Made by a program: the position numbers and the translations under genes
Notes under the pieces: model-generated
Told to the model about the DNA's origin: nothing
What the model saw: the letters and a program-made list of their open reading frames with translations, nothing else
Database searches by the model: none
Shown: positions 23,747-33,250 of the stretch, in pieces
Position numbering within the stretch: position 1 is the stretch's first letter
How the letters are laid out: the number at the start of each line of letters is the position of its first letter
Assembly: GCA_009829735.1 (NCBI GenBank)
Contig: CM020618.1
Location: 17,841,346 to 17,905,345, forward strand
DNA: 64,000 bases
Origin: Pyropia yezoensis
Taxonomy: Eukaryota > Rhodophyta > Bangiophyceae > Bangiales > Bangiaceae
Reading direction: 5' to 3'

Positions 23747-25137
23747 TGCATCAGTCGACTGAAACTCGTTCGAGCCGTGTTGGCTCCCCGTGCGGATATC
23801 CGCACATAGTTGGGTACTTCTGCGAACAGGATGGCCCGTAGCTCCCCTTCGCCGAGGAGCTTCCCCAGCTCGTAGTCGAGCTCTTGGATCCGGCGTCTGA
23901 ACATGTCCTCATCCTCCCAGGACTGGGCGGTGGCGGTGCGAAGGGCCCGATAGTGGTCTTCGCACTTGTCCTCACCGAGGTAGCTGCTAAGCAGCTCCTT
24001 CAGTATACCAAGGGAAACCATGGGGGTGGCCGCGACCCTCATTCCAGGCATCGGGGATGCCTGGCGGAGGATGCCTCGTACCCGTTCGTCAACAAAGAAC
24101 GGGAGGATCTCCAGAGCTAGCCCCTCGTTAACGAGTGCCTTGTCTGCGGCTGCCTTGAAGCTGGTCACGAAGCCAATGAGTGCCAACGGGCGTCCGTTCG
24201 GGCCCCCGAACATAGGGACTCCCTTCATAAGGGTCTGCATAGAGCGGATCGCTCGGTGCGAGGTAGTACGCATCGATTCCGACACGGTAGTGGATCGGTC
24301 GTCCAAACGATAACGTTCAGGAGTGAGTACCGACCTGAAGACTTCGTTGACAATCTCCGTGTCCGCGTCCTGGATATCCACTCGCTTGGCCAGTTGATGA
24401 GTAAGCTCATCGGACTCCATCCGCTTCAGTAAGCTCGCAGCAACCTGCACTGTCATCGCTTGCATTAGTGACGCTGGAACTTCCGGCGTCGGTGCCTCGG
24501 GTACCCGAGTTGCTTGGCTTCCGTCGTCGAGGGGGTAGTGCGATACGGTACCGCCTCCCCCCATCGCCGACTCTGTTCCGGCGTAAGTGTCCGCCGGACC
24601 ATGTCCGCGGGGCCCGCTCTGGGTGCTCCGAGCGTAGCGCTCCGTATGGCTACGTTCCAACTCGGCTGACGAGTCGGATCCATAACCCGCCGTGTCCGGG
24701 GGTTGTCCAGGAGTAGCAACACCGGGGTCGACCCTGGTGGACTTCGAAAGTAGTCCGGCCGGTTCGAACCGTACCGGTATGGGAGGAACACGACGGGGTA
24801 CCGTCGTGTGGCGTGTTGACATCAGCATAGCCATTGCGCCCTCCGTACGCTCTTGACGGGCGTCGAGTCCGGTGAACCGGGCCTCGATGCGAGCCAATGA
24901 TGCCATCAGGGAGTCCCCTGGTGAAGGTGGCGGCGGAGTGACGTCGGCACGGGGCGGGTGAGGCGGTCCGTCGCCCCCGGCCGTCCGTGCCGTACCAAAC
25001 GTCGATCCGGCACCGGAGAGCATCGGCGTTTCAATTTTGTCGATCGGGTTACCGATCCCGGTTCCCGGGTTCAGCTCCGGGGTCGGCTTTGACGCCGATC
25101 CGTCATTTTGAACGTTCCCCATCTCTTGGGTAGACAT
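23747..25137 (-). pseudogene. Gag of the outer LTR element, truncated by nested insertion
   Basis: The frame starts at ATG 25137 (MSTQEMGNVQ; a GTG lies six bases upstream). It encodes an N-terminal Pro/Gly/Ser-rich part followed by a Gag-like helical region, for example LALIGFVTSFKAAADKAL, LGILKELLSSYLGEDKC and DMFRRRIQELDYELGKLL, and YVRISARGANTARTSF just before the break. No CCHC knuckle is reached because the inner element's LTR begins at 23746. The formal stop at 23722 lies inside that LTR. The rest of gag and all of pol of this element are not in the window. The protein is related in layout but not obviously in sequence to the inner Gag. Confidence 0.75.
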
Positions 25138-25342
25138 AGTCACACTCAGTCAACCGACGTAACAGTCACCACGAATAAGAGAGCGAGGGGGGAGTTGGGG
25201 GAGAGTAACAGTAGATCGAAGTCAAACGCAACCACTCAACACAATCAACCAGATCGCAGCGCCACGATTACAAGAAAAGGACCGGATCCCTGTCCGTGTG
25301 CCAGGGCCGAAGACGGCGTCACTACAAGGGTGACGGAAATCC

Positions 25343-25361
25343 GTCCCCTGCTGCTCCACCA
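25343..25361 (-). other. Primer-binding site, outer element
   Basis: It has the same 19 bases as the inner element's site (23256-23274), here one base inside the LTR. Sharing it while the LTRs differ indicates two members of one lineage using the same primer tRNA. Confidence 0.75.
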
Positions 25362-25362
25362 A

Positions 25363-25724
25363 TGTAGCACAATAGGTATCCGCTGCTCTTCCACTCTCAG
25401 GGAACACTCACCAAGGGGGATTGGCACGAAAGTCACCGGGAGGCCAAGGTTGCTGTCCTTGGAGCGCAAGCCACGGGACCAAGATGGGAGCCCAAATGGG
25501 AGGGGTTTGTTGCTCTACCATGGCCGGCGTTGGATTCGCCGCCGGCCCCCTCGTTAAAAACCCTCGGAGACACTACTAACTACCCTCCACCCCAAGATGC
25601 AAGTCCCTCTGGTCATACGTAACTTATAGATACCGTGACCAATACGGACTCCCGAATAGAAAGTTAAGGGTTAGAAGTAGTCCCCCTGTATTAGGGTCAC
25701 AATACGGTCATCCATATTGCTACA
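25363..25724 (-). mobile_element. 5' LTR of the outer element
   Basis: The 362-bp LTR has inverted ends TGTAGCA and TGCTACA. A TATA-like CTATAAG lies on the minus strand at about 25622-25632 and is a candidate promoter box driving minus-strand element transcription. The outer flank is tctac (25725-25729). The LTR sits only 15 bases before the ATG of the plus-strand ORF at 25740, so that gene was probably cut or given a new upstream region by the insertion. Confidence 0.75.
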
Positions 25725-25739
25725 TCTACTTTGGAGCAG

Positions 25740-26924
25740 ATGGCCGCGCGCGTGCGCGACGCTGCCATGGCGAAGGAGAGTAGCGCCAACACTGCAGCGC
25801 TGAAGGTCATCGCGGGGGCCACTGCGGACAGGAACCTGATTGGGGCACTGTCGGCCCCCGGCATTCGGGACATGCCGCGCTTCCGCGCGTTTCTAGCCAG
25901 GCGCGCCGATGCGCTCATTGCCCAGCACATGGCCGCCAACGCACCGGCACCTGCGGGGGCGTCCAGCAGCTGCGAGGGTGCCGCAAATGCTGGTGGAGCG
26001 GCTGCCCCCGACTCTGCAGACACAGGTGAAGGCGTGGAAGAGGGGCCGGGAGGGGAGGCGGCCGCTCCAGCGGCCGCGGCTCCGAGAGTCGCGGGGGACG
26101 GCGGGGCGGCGGGGGGGGGGGCGGGGGACCCGGTGGCGGGAGGGTCGGGGGGCGGGGCGGCCGCCGCCATGACCGCGACAGATGACGAGCCGGGGGCCGC
26201 GGCTGCTGGCGAAGCCGCGGCCTCCGGCGCTGTCGCGGCTGGTGCGGGCTCACGGCCCTCGGAAGGCCGCTCATCAGCGGCCGCCGGGGCCGCGGTCGCC
26301 CCTGCAGCCCCCCCCCCTGGCCCTCTTCCACCCACTTTGCCGAACTCTCCGGCCTCCTGGGAGAGCCAGCAGCCACCGCCGTGCCCACCTCGGGCACCTG
26401 TGCCTATGGAGTGGCCTCCGCTGCAGCCACCGCGGTCCCCGCCGCTGCCACCTGTACCGATGGAGTGGCCTCAGATGGCGGATGGGCCCACGGAGGGGTC
26501 CTCAGGGCCGCCGGGGCAGCGCGGCACCGGACCGCGCAGGGCGCCTGGGGTGTCAGCGGCAGCGACACCGGTGACGCCCGCCCCACCTATGCGGGACGTT
26601 GTGGCCCCTGCGGGTGGCCGTTCTGCGGGTGGCCGCTCTGCGGCCGCGCTTCTCTCCGTCAGCCGACGGGCGCAGATCACCAAGCAGCTGCAGTTTGCCG
26701 CCGCTGCCGGAGGCTTTGTCAGTCAGAAGGGCGAAGAGCCGAACCGCATGCCCGTTTATCGTTCCACTACGCCGTCCCCCGAGCCCTCTGTGGCAGATTC
26801 TGAGCAGGACGACGATGTGGGGGAGGACGACAACGTGGAAGGTGATGAGGACGAGCTTGACCCGCTCATTAGGTCGGTGAAGGAGTTGGAGGATGAGGAG
26901 GACGACGATGACTTGTACATGTGA
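25740..26924 (+). CDS. Hypothetical Ala/Pro-rich protein with acidic C-terminus, possibly N-terminally truncated
   Basis: Not recognised. The frame from ATG 25740 encodes about 394 residues. An N-terminal charged part (MAARVRDAAMAKESSANTAA, IRDMPRFRAFLARRADALIA) looks helical. A long Ala/Gly/Pro-rich middle follows with two PVPMEWP motifs. The end is strongly acidic (SEQDDDVGEDDNVEGDEDEL, ELEDEEDDDD). The LTR of the outer retroelement ends 15 bases upstream, so the original start may be lost. It converges on the PIF/Harbinger transposase remnant 1.3 kb downstream. PIF elements often carry a second, Myb-like gene, but no Myb/SANT tryptophans are visible here, so that link is only a possibility. 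Confidence 0.45.
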   Translation: MAARVRDAAMAKESSANTAALKVIAGATADRNLIGALSAPGIRDMPRFRAFLARRADALIAQHMAANAPAPAGASSSCEGAANAGGAAAPDSADTGEGVEEGPGGEAAAPAAAAPRVAGDGGAAGGGAGDPVAGGSGGGAAAAMTATDDEPGAAAAGEAAASGAVAAGAGSRPSEGRSSAAAGAAVAPAAPPPGPLPPTLPNSPASWESQQPPPCPPRAPVPMEWPPLQPPRSPPLPPVPMEWPQMADGPTEGSSGPPGQRGTGPRRAPGVSAAATPVTPAPPMRDVVAPAGGRSAGGRSAAALLSVSRRAQITKQLQFAAAAGGFVSQKGEEPNRMPVYRSTTPSPEPSVADSEQDDDVGEDDNVEGDEDELDPLIRSVKELEDEEDDDDLYM

Positions 26925-26927
26925 CGT

Positions 26928-27749
26928 GTGCTTGTGTTCTTCTTTGTGGCACTGCTCGTTTTGGCTTGCATGTGCTGTATCTGTTGTTTGTGTGCAGGTA
27001 CCCACGGTTGCCTGACAAAAATCTTCTTCCTTTGCGTGCTTGCTTGTGCGCCACTTGTCGTTGGTCTGCTTTTTGTTGGCGCCGTCGGTCTGCTTTATTT
27101 TGGCGCCGTCAAGTGGGGCCTGTGTGTCACCACGCGTGGGGTCTGCCTTGAGGGCTTGGTTGGCGTGGTAAACGCTCCGCCTGCCGCTTTGTCTTTCCTA
27201 AGCTCTGGCTTTCCCGAACTTCGCCCAGCTGCGTCCTCTCCTCCTCCACTCCCCCGCCACACTGGCGCCATGAGCCAGGCGCACAGGCGGCTGACAAGTC
27301 GGCCGCTGTGTCGCTGCCACCCCCCCACCGCCAAGGCGTCCCCCCCCTCACTCTCCCGCCTCGCTGCTGGCACCAGCCAGCCGCACAGGCGGCCGACAAG
27401 TCGGCCGCTGTGTCGCTGCCGCCCCCCCGACGCCAAGGCGTCCCCCACCCCACTTCCTTGCCAAGTCGGTGGCAACAGCCAGGCGCACAGGCAGCCGACA
27501 AGTCGGCCGCTGCGTCGCTGCCACCCCCCCACCGCCAAGGCATCCCCCCCCCCACTTTCTTGCCACGCCGGTGGCAGCAGCCATGCGCACAGGTGGCCGA
27601 CAAGTCGGCCGCTGTGTCGCTGCCACCCTCTCACCGCCAAGGCGTCCCGCCCCCTGCTTTTTTTCCACGACAACGGCCGTTTTTCCACGCTAGACCGGTT
27701 CACAGGTGAGGCAAAAAAAAAAACCCGAGGGAAAAAAAGAGACCTTTAA
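26928..27749 (+). CDS. Doubtful ORF: hydrophobic N-terminus plus 34-residue repeats
   Basis: Read from a near-cognate start just after the previous stop, this frame has a very hydrophobic, Cys-rich first 75 residues with two or three possible membrane segments. It then has four 34-residue repeats (TSRPLCRCHPPTAKASPP core). Repeat length keeps the frame. No family is recognised and no ATG is well placed, so this may be noncoding. Confidence 0.2.
   Translation: MLVFFFVALLVLACMCCICCLCAGTHGCLTKIFFLCVLACAPLVVGLLFVGAVGLLYFGAVKWGLCVTTRGVCLEGLVGVVNAPPAALSFLSSGFPELRPAASSPPPLPRHTGAMSQAHRRLTSRPLCRCHPPTAKASPPSLSRLAAGTSQPHRRPTSRPLCRCRPPDAKASPTPLPCQVGGNSQAHRQPTSRPLRRCHPPTAKASPPPLSCHAGGSSHAHRWPTSRPLCRCHPLTAKASRPLLFFHDNGRFSTLDRFTGEAKKKTRGKKRDL
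27271..27660 (+). repeat. Four tandem 102-bp repeats
   Basis: The block beginning GACAAGTCGGCCGCTG recurs at 27293, 27395, 27497 and 27599, each exactly 102 bp apart, with about 10-15 percent divergence. The repeats hold C-runs and would encode 34-residue units in the overlapping plus-strand frame. Confidence 0.85.
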
Positions 27750-28179
27750 AGCAGCCGCGCACCCACCTACATGTACACCAACGCATGACGGCGGTGCAGA
27801 AACGGCGCCAGAGCCTCCGCCTCTTTCTCCCACACGTGTGCCATCAGGTCAGCGCGTAGTCGCTCGTGCTCAATCGGACTGGTCAGAGCAGACTGGCGCC
27901 TGATATCGTCAGTGCGCCAAGTCGGGGCGACACGGCCAGTACCCTGCGCGCCGTTCCCGTCCCCGGCCCCGGACCCCGCCCCTTCAGACCAGTACCACCG
28001 CCAGATCCATCAGGTGGACAAGCTGCGCCCCCCGCGGCCAATGCGCCACCCCCACCGGCCGCACTACCTCCGGCGCGTCCAGATACGCCCGCTGCGGCCG
28101 CCGTGCCGTCACCCACAGCGCCCGCACCACCACCCGCACCGACATTGCTGCCACTACCAGCGGTACCGGACGAAGACGA
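27750..28179. other. No gene recognised
   Basis: GC-rich sequence between the 102-bp repeats and the 3' end of the transposase remnant. Pro-rich plus-strand frames here show no known domain. Confidence 0.4.
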
Positions 28180-29501
28180 CTACGAAGACGACGAAGAGGA
28201 CCACGAGAAGGCCGACAAGGAGTCACTCCCCGCGGCCTCTGCGGCCTCTGCGGCCTCTGCTTCAGCCTGCGCAGCGGCCATCATGACAGATGCCGCTGCC
28301 CCGGCCTGGCCGTATAAATCTCCCATGCGGAGGCGGGAGATGTACCCGTCGCGTCGGTTGATGACAATCATATTGTGCAAAATGGCGACAGCCTTGGCGG
28401 TGCGGATGATACGGTCAACAGAGTGAGACCTGGCCGGGTGGAGAAGGATGTGAAAGCGCGCGGTCATTACGCCGTACAGACGCTCAACGTCCTTGCGAAG
28501 CGCCTCTTGCAGCCGGTTGTAAGTGCACTTCTTCAGGTGTTGGAGGAGGCGCGTGGAAAGGGTCGGGCAAAAATGGGGAACTTGGGATACACACCGTCGG
28601 CTAAATAGTACAGCAAGCGACGCGTGCGGCCATTCAGTGTGTACTCAAAATTGTCAGGGGGCCACAGACCGTTCGTAATGTCCATGCAGAGCGGTGATTG
28701 GCCCCACACATTCAGGTCGTTCTGGCTGCCCGGTGGCCCTACGAAAAAGTGCTAGATGTACAGGTCCTCATCGTAGACTGTCTCCATTACCACAGAGCGC
28801 CGCTTCTTGTAGTCCTGGTACTGGCCCGCCAAAGCCTTGGGGCACATGCGCCAACCCCAATGCGAGCAGTCGATGCTCCCCATGCACCCAGGCATCCCAC
28901 GTTGCGCGTTACGGTCAAGAATATGGGCCAGCTCGTCCATGTTTGGGGGGCGCAAAAAGAACTCCTCGTAGTTGTCGACGATGTGGTCGACAAGCATTTG
29001 CGTCGCCACCGCCGTTGTAGACTTGGACAGTCGGACATACTCGTCAGGCCGATCAGCGGCCTCACCGTACGCCAGCACACGAAAGGCGGCCACCACCTTC
29101 TGCAGGGCATGCGCCTGTGGCCGCCCACTGGCGTTGATGGTGCGCTTCCAATACGGCAGGTCCTTCACGTCGGCATAGACCGCCATAAACACATTGCGAG
29201 GCACGCGGAACCGAATCTCGAAATCAGTCTCGCCGTACACAGGTGGGTTCCCGTCCTCCCCAAAGTAGTCAGCCTCGATGCTTCGGTAGCCGCGCTCAAA
29301 TCCACGCAACCGGTTGGCACGACGGCCGGGCGCCGAGCCGCCGCGACGCCGGCGGCGTCGGGCAATCGCACCCGACAGAGCGATGTAGTGTCTGCGTCGC
29401 GTTGGAGAGAGCCGCGCAGCCAGAACAGCTGCGTGGACCTCGTGCGCCGATCCGTCGGACACCTCCCATGCCTCTCGATCAAAAGGCGCGGGGGCAGCCA
29501 T
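28180..29501 (-). pseudogene. PIF/Harbinger-type DDE transposase remnant
   Basis: The frame starts best at ATG 29501 (MAAPAPFDREAW). The helical N-terminal region contains FRVPRNVFMAVYADVKDLPY. The first catalytic Asp is in MGSIDCSHWGWRMCP, followed by GQYQDYKKRRSVVMETVYDE. A TAG at 28752-28754 replaces the Trp normally found after DLYI. The frame resumes with PPGSQNDLNVW (second Asp) and YLADGVYPKFPIF. A one-base frameshift lies near the T5 tract at 28569-28573, after which the next frame gives LRKDVERLYGVMTARF (catalytic Glu) and AVAILHNMIVINRR. Such enzymes cut and paste DNA elements with 3-bp target duplications. Two lesions make this copy inactive. Terminal inverted repeats were not found by eye. 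Confidence 0.88.
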
Positions 29502-29599
29502 CTTCCAAAACTGCACCCCCACCCGCCCACACCCCCCACCCCCCAGCACACAGCCTCGGAGGCTCCCAGTCGCCCAGGCCGCGACAACGGGTCACCGCC

Positions 29600-30340
29600 A
29601 CGGAGCGCCACTCGGAACCCCTCGAGGTTGGCGGTGCCGATGGTGGTCACGACGATGGCGCGGTGGCGGCGACGGTGGCAGACGTGACGCCGGTGGTGGA
29701 GGTGACGGTGGTGGCCACATCGATGGCCTTGCCGCTACGCGGTGGGCCGTCCCACGCGGCCCCGGCAGTCGCCGGCAGTCCCCAGACGATGGCGGTGGCG
29801 ACGGTGGCGGCGGAGACGACGGTGGTGGAGGTGGCGACGGTGGCGGAGGTGGCGACGGTGGTGGGGCTGCCGATGCGTGGTGGGCCGTCGTACGCGGCCC
29901 ACGAACAGACCGACGACGGCGGTGACGACGGTGGTGACGGCGGTGAGCGTCACGACGGTGGTGGCCACGTCGCCGGTAGGACGTGAGCCGTCCCACGCGG
30001 CCCACGAAGCCCCCACCGATCCACCCCTGGATGCCCCCCTCCCCGCAGGAGCGTCCCCCGGGGGGGGTGCACGCGCCTCCCATTGCCGCCCCCCCCCCCA
30101 ATCCACCGCGGGACGCCCCCCCCCCCGCAGGAACGTGCTCCGGGGAGGGTGCACGCCCCTCCCCGCGACGCCCCCCCCCCCATTCCACCGCTGGAAGCCC
30201 CACCACCCGTGCCAAATGTGCTGCGGGGGGAGTGCACGCCCCTCCCCACCCCCCCCACCCCCCGTGGGTACCTGTTGTGGGGGGGCAGCCCCCCCTCCGC
30301 CAGCGCGGGCCCGCGCCGGGGGCGGGACCCTGCACGAAAT
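29600..30340. repeat. GGT/GGC-rich and C-run degenerate minisatellites
   Basis: From 29640 to 29960 the plus strand is a degenerate GGTGGCGACGGT repeat with recurring GGTGGGCCGTCcCACGCGGCCC blocks (about 29741, 29881 and 29983). From about 30010 to 30270 it becomes a roughly 80-83-bp repeat built on ATCCACCGC, C8-C13 runs and GTGCACGCcCCTCCC. Frames crossing it on both strands are low-complexity and not believed coding. The C-runs could form G-quadruplexes on the minus strand. Confidence 0.7.
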
Positions 30341-30692
30341 GTTGTATTTTTTTTGTTATTTTGCCGGGGGTGTAGGAGGTAGGCTCGCCGGAGTGAGTGG
30401 CGTCCGGCGGCGTGCGTATGATTTGAACGGACCACGTCGATGCGTCGAATACGTGGGTGCGGTGTGGGGGATCTGAGAGGGGGGGGGGGCGACCACCAGG
30501 ACCCGTGCCCAACGGACCGCTGCGGATCCACACGACCACGCGCCGTATGCGCAATCATCCAATCCTGCAGACCTCCAGATTGAGTCCAGACACTTTCGAG
30601 AGGGTCGCGAATCGTTCACGCAGGGCCCCGTTCTAGCGTTAAAAACGGCAATAAACGCTCCCATAACTCGAAACGAGATCGTCACGACGATC

Positions 30693-31272
30693 TCTGCAAC
30701 GAAGTAGGGGGGGGGAGATCGTTTCCGACATCGTCGTGACGATCTTCTGCGGAAACGTGGCTCGCACGACTCGAAACAACTCCATCAACTCCATTCGCGT
30801 CTGAACCCGAAACGGAGGGCCGAATCTGGCCGAATCGGGACGCGACCGGACCCCAGCGGCGGCCCACAAGCCCCCGCTGAGCTCTCATTGGCCGAGAGAT
30901 GTTTCGAAGCCACGTGTGGGCTCAATTGAAAGCTGCGAAAACATATGAGAGATGGTATCGAGATCGTCGTGACGTTGTTGGAAACACTCTAAGGGGGGGG
31001 ACATCGTGGTGACGATCTTCTGCTTAAGCGTGGCACGCACGACTTGAAGCAACTCCATCAACTTCATTCGCGTCTGAACCCGAGACGGAGGCCCGAATCC
31101 GGCCGAATCAGGACGCAACCGGACCCCTGCGGCGGCCCACGAGCCCCCGCTGAGCTCTCATTGGCCGACAGATGTTTCGAAGCCACGTGTGGGCTCAATT
31201 AAAACCTGCAAATATATATTAGAGATGGTATCGAGATCGTCGTGACGTTGTTGGAAAAACTCTGAAGCACGT
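30693..31272. repeat. 273-bp tandem duplication with GATCGTCGTGACGATC motifs
   Basis: Two copies lie 273 bp apart: TCCATCAACT at 30781 and 31054, and GAGATGGTATCGAGATCG at 30949 and 31222. Each copy holds near-palindromic ATCGTCGTGACGATC boxes, the phrase CATTGGCCGA and CCACGTGTGGG. Copies are about 90 percent alike. A further inverted box (GAGATCGTCACGACGATCTC) precedes them at about 30675. No coding potential is seen. Confidence 0.85.
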
Positions 31273-31516
31273 CCGCTCTTTGGCTTTGTCTCGAACGACG
31301 TTTGTTTTTCTTGTTGTTGTCTCGAGCTATTTATTTACACCCCTCTTGTATATCCCTGAAGGACTGCGTCTGTGCTCGCCTGCACGGCTGCCTGTCCCAG
31401 CAAGCGGGCCCGCCCTGGACGTGACCCTTGGCTGGTCTCGCGAGCGTGCCTCTCGTCCGTCTCGCCAAGTGCGCACGCACTCAAGCCTCCAGGACCAACC
31501 ACCCCAGCCCCGTCCG

Positions 31517-33250
31517 TCACGCCGCCTCGATCGTCTTGACCACGGATGCCAGCATCGCCCCCGCAGTCGCAGTCGGCACCTGCGGCTGCGTGCTCGTCAG
31601 CACCAACGTCATCGCACCCGCCACTGAGCATGCATACAGAATGAGCGGCGCGCCCATTTGCGCCTCCCAGTCCATCAACCGGATGGCACCCACCGTCGGG
31701 AACCCGCCATTGGCACCGTCTCCGCCCGCCGCCCCCGCCGGCGCCGCAGCCGCCGCCGCCACTGCCCGCCCATTGGCAGCGTCTGAGAGACCGCAGCGGC
31801 CCACGTTGGATACGGTCGGCGGCATGATGCGTCCCTGCTCTGTGGTGGAGTTGATGACGGAGCGGACTAAGGCGCGGCCAGGGCCACAGGTGAGGATCGC
31901 CGAGAGCACGCCAAAAGCCGACAGCTCGGATGCCCGATAGCCAGGCGCATGAACGGCCGCGTGCACCTTCGACGCGAGCGCCCACAGGTCTGGCGGGTCG
32001 CCGCCGCCGTCGCGGTAGGCACCCCCAGCCAGCGGCACGTCAACGATGCCCGCGCCAACGTAGCAGCCGACGGTCGTTGGGGTCAGGCCCGACCCGGCGG
32101 GCGCCCCCACCCGCCCATTGATAGGCACGTCCACCGCAATGTCCGACCCCGACGGCGCCATCACCCCCACCCCGTCCAGCGCAACTGCGAGCGCCGCCAC
32201 CAGCCCACACCCGACCGTCGTGCCTGCCGCACGCGCCGCCGCCGCAAACCGCCGCAACGCCGCCGCCGACACCACCGCGTCGATCGCAGAGGCGGTGCGG
32301 GTGGCGGGGGTGGCGGGCGGGCCGGGTGGGAAGACCAGCGCCCGCCGGTGGCGGCGCGTCACGGGCGCGGCGACCTCTGAGGCAAACCGCAGCAAGCCGG
32401 CGGCCATGCCAAGCAGCCCGCCTCCCTGCGGAGGGTACACGTCGTTAACGGCTGGTGCCAGCGGCACCACCTCTCCCGCTGCCGCCTCCCCCACCTCTCC
32501 CGCTGCCGCCATCCCCACCTGCCCCGCCGCCACGACGCCTGCTGATGAGGCGGCGGTCAGGGCGTCGATGGTGGCGGCGGCAAGGACGTCCACGGACGTG
32601 CCGTCTGACAGATAATGGGGGAGGTAATACACCACCGCCGCTGCGTCGGTGGGCGCGTGCGTCGACCCCGGCGCGGGTAGGTACACGCCCGCCCGCCACG
32701 GGAGGCTAATGGGCGTGTGGGCGGCGGCGCCTGCTGGCAAGGGCGGGTTGGTCCATGCGCCGCTCGTGCCCGCCGCCAGTACCGACTGGGCGTCGGCAAA
32801 CGCCGCGGCGGTCACCCCCTCCGCGTCCTCGGCAACGGCCTTGACGTCGACGGTAGGTGTGGCGGTGGGCGGGGCCACCACAAATTCTTGGCCAATAACA
32901 ACGGTGCGGAGGGCGTCGTGGCGGGCGGCAACGGCGTCGATGGCGGCCGTGAGGCGGGCGGCGGTCAACGGGTTTGGCGAGCACAGTGTCAGCACCGTCG
33001 CGATACGAAAGGTGCCCCCATACGTCTGCTCCGCAAGGTACATGAGGCGCTCCGGCCCGCCCATGCGGCGCCGCACAGGGAGCGCCGCGTCAACGCCCGT
33101 GGCAGTGACAGTGGCACCGGCATCAGCAGAGCCCACCATACTTGACACCGGAAAGGGGTGAAGGCGGAGCCGTCCACCGACACAGGCGGAGGAGGAAGAA
33201 GCGAAAGAGAAGGGGAGGGAGGGGAGGGGGGAGAGGGGAAGCGAGCTCAC
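31517..33250 (-). CDS. Condensation-like (HxxxDG) acyltransferase
   Basis: The 577-residue frame resembles the chloramphenicol-acetyltransferase-fold superfamily that includes PapA5-like alcohol acyltransferases, BAHD enzymes and NRPS condensation domains. Near the N-terminus it has MGGPERLMYLAEQTYGGTF, then LTAAIDAVAARHDALRTV, which matches the superfamily's 'R-H-x-x-L-R' entry motif. The active-site motif is HYLSDG (His212, Asp216, Gly217). A second-lobe SNVGRCGL occupies the place of the conserved DFG-type loop. These enzymes transfer an acyl group from CoA to an alcohol or amine; the substrate cannot be read from sequence. Met38 (MVGSADAG) is an alternative start. No signal peptide is obvious, although the first 30 residues are Ser/Pro/Leu-rich and could be a targeting extension. 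It is co-directional with UFSP2, 741 bp apart. Confidence 0.7.
   Translation of the reverse strand: MSSLPLSPLPSLPFSFASSSSACVGGRLRLHPFPVSSMVGSADAGATVTATGVDAALPVRRRMGGPERLMYLAEQTYGGTFRIATVLTLCSPNPLTAARLTAAIDAVAARHDALRTVVIGQEFVVAPPTATPTVDVKAVAEDAEGVTAAAFADAQSVLAAGTSGAWTNPPLPAGAAAHTPISLPWRAGVYLPAPGSTHAPTDAAAVVYYLPHYLSDGTSVDVLAAATIDALTAASSAGVVAAGQVGMAAAGEVGEAAAGEVVPLAPAVNDVYPPQGGGLLGMAAGLLRFASEVAAPVTRRHRRALVFPPGPPATPATRTASAIDAVVSAAALRRFAAAARAAGTTVGCGLVAALAVALDGVGVMAPSGSDIAVDVPINGRVGAPAGSGLTPTTVGCYVGAGIVDVPLAGGAYRDGGGDPPDLWALASKVHAAVHAPGYRASELSAFGVLSAILTCGPGRALVRSVINSTTEQGRIMPPTVSNVGRCGLSDAANGRAVAAAAAAPAGAAGGDGANGGFPTVGAIRLMDWEAQMGAPLILYACSVAGAMTLVLTSTQPQVPTATAGAMLASVVKTIEAA

Noticed and set aside
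25740..26924. Myb-like second gene of the Harbinger element
   Set aside because: No SANT/Myb tryptophan pattern is visible and no common terminal repeats join it to the transposase.
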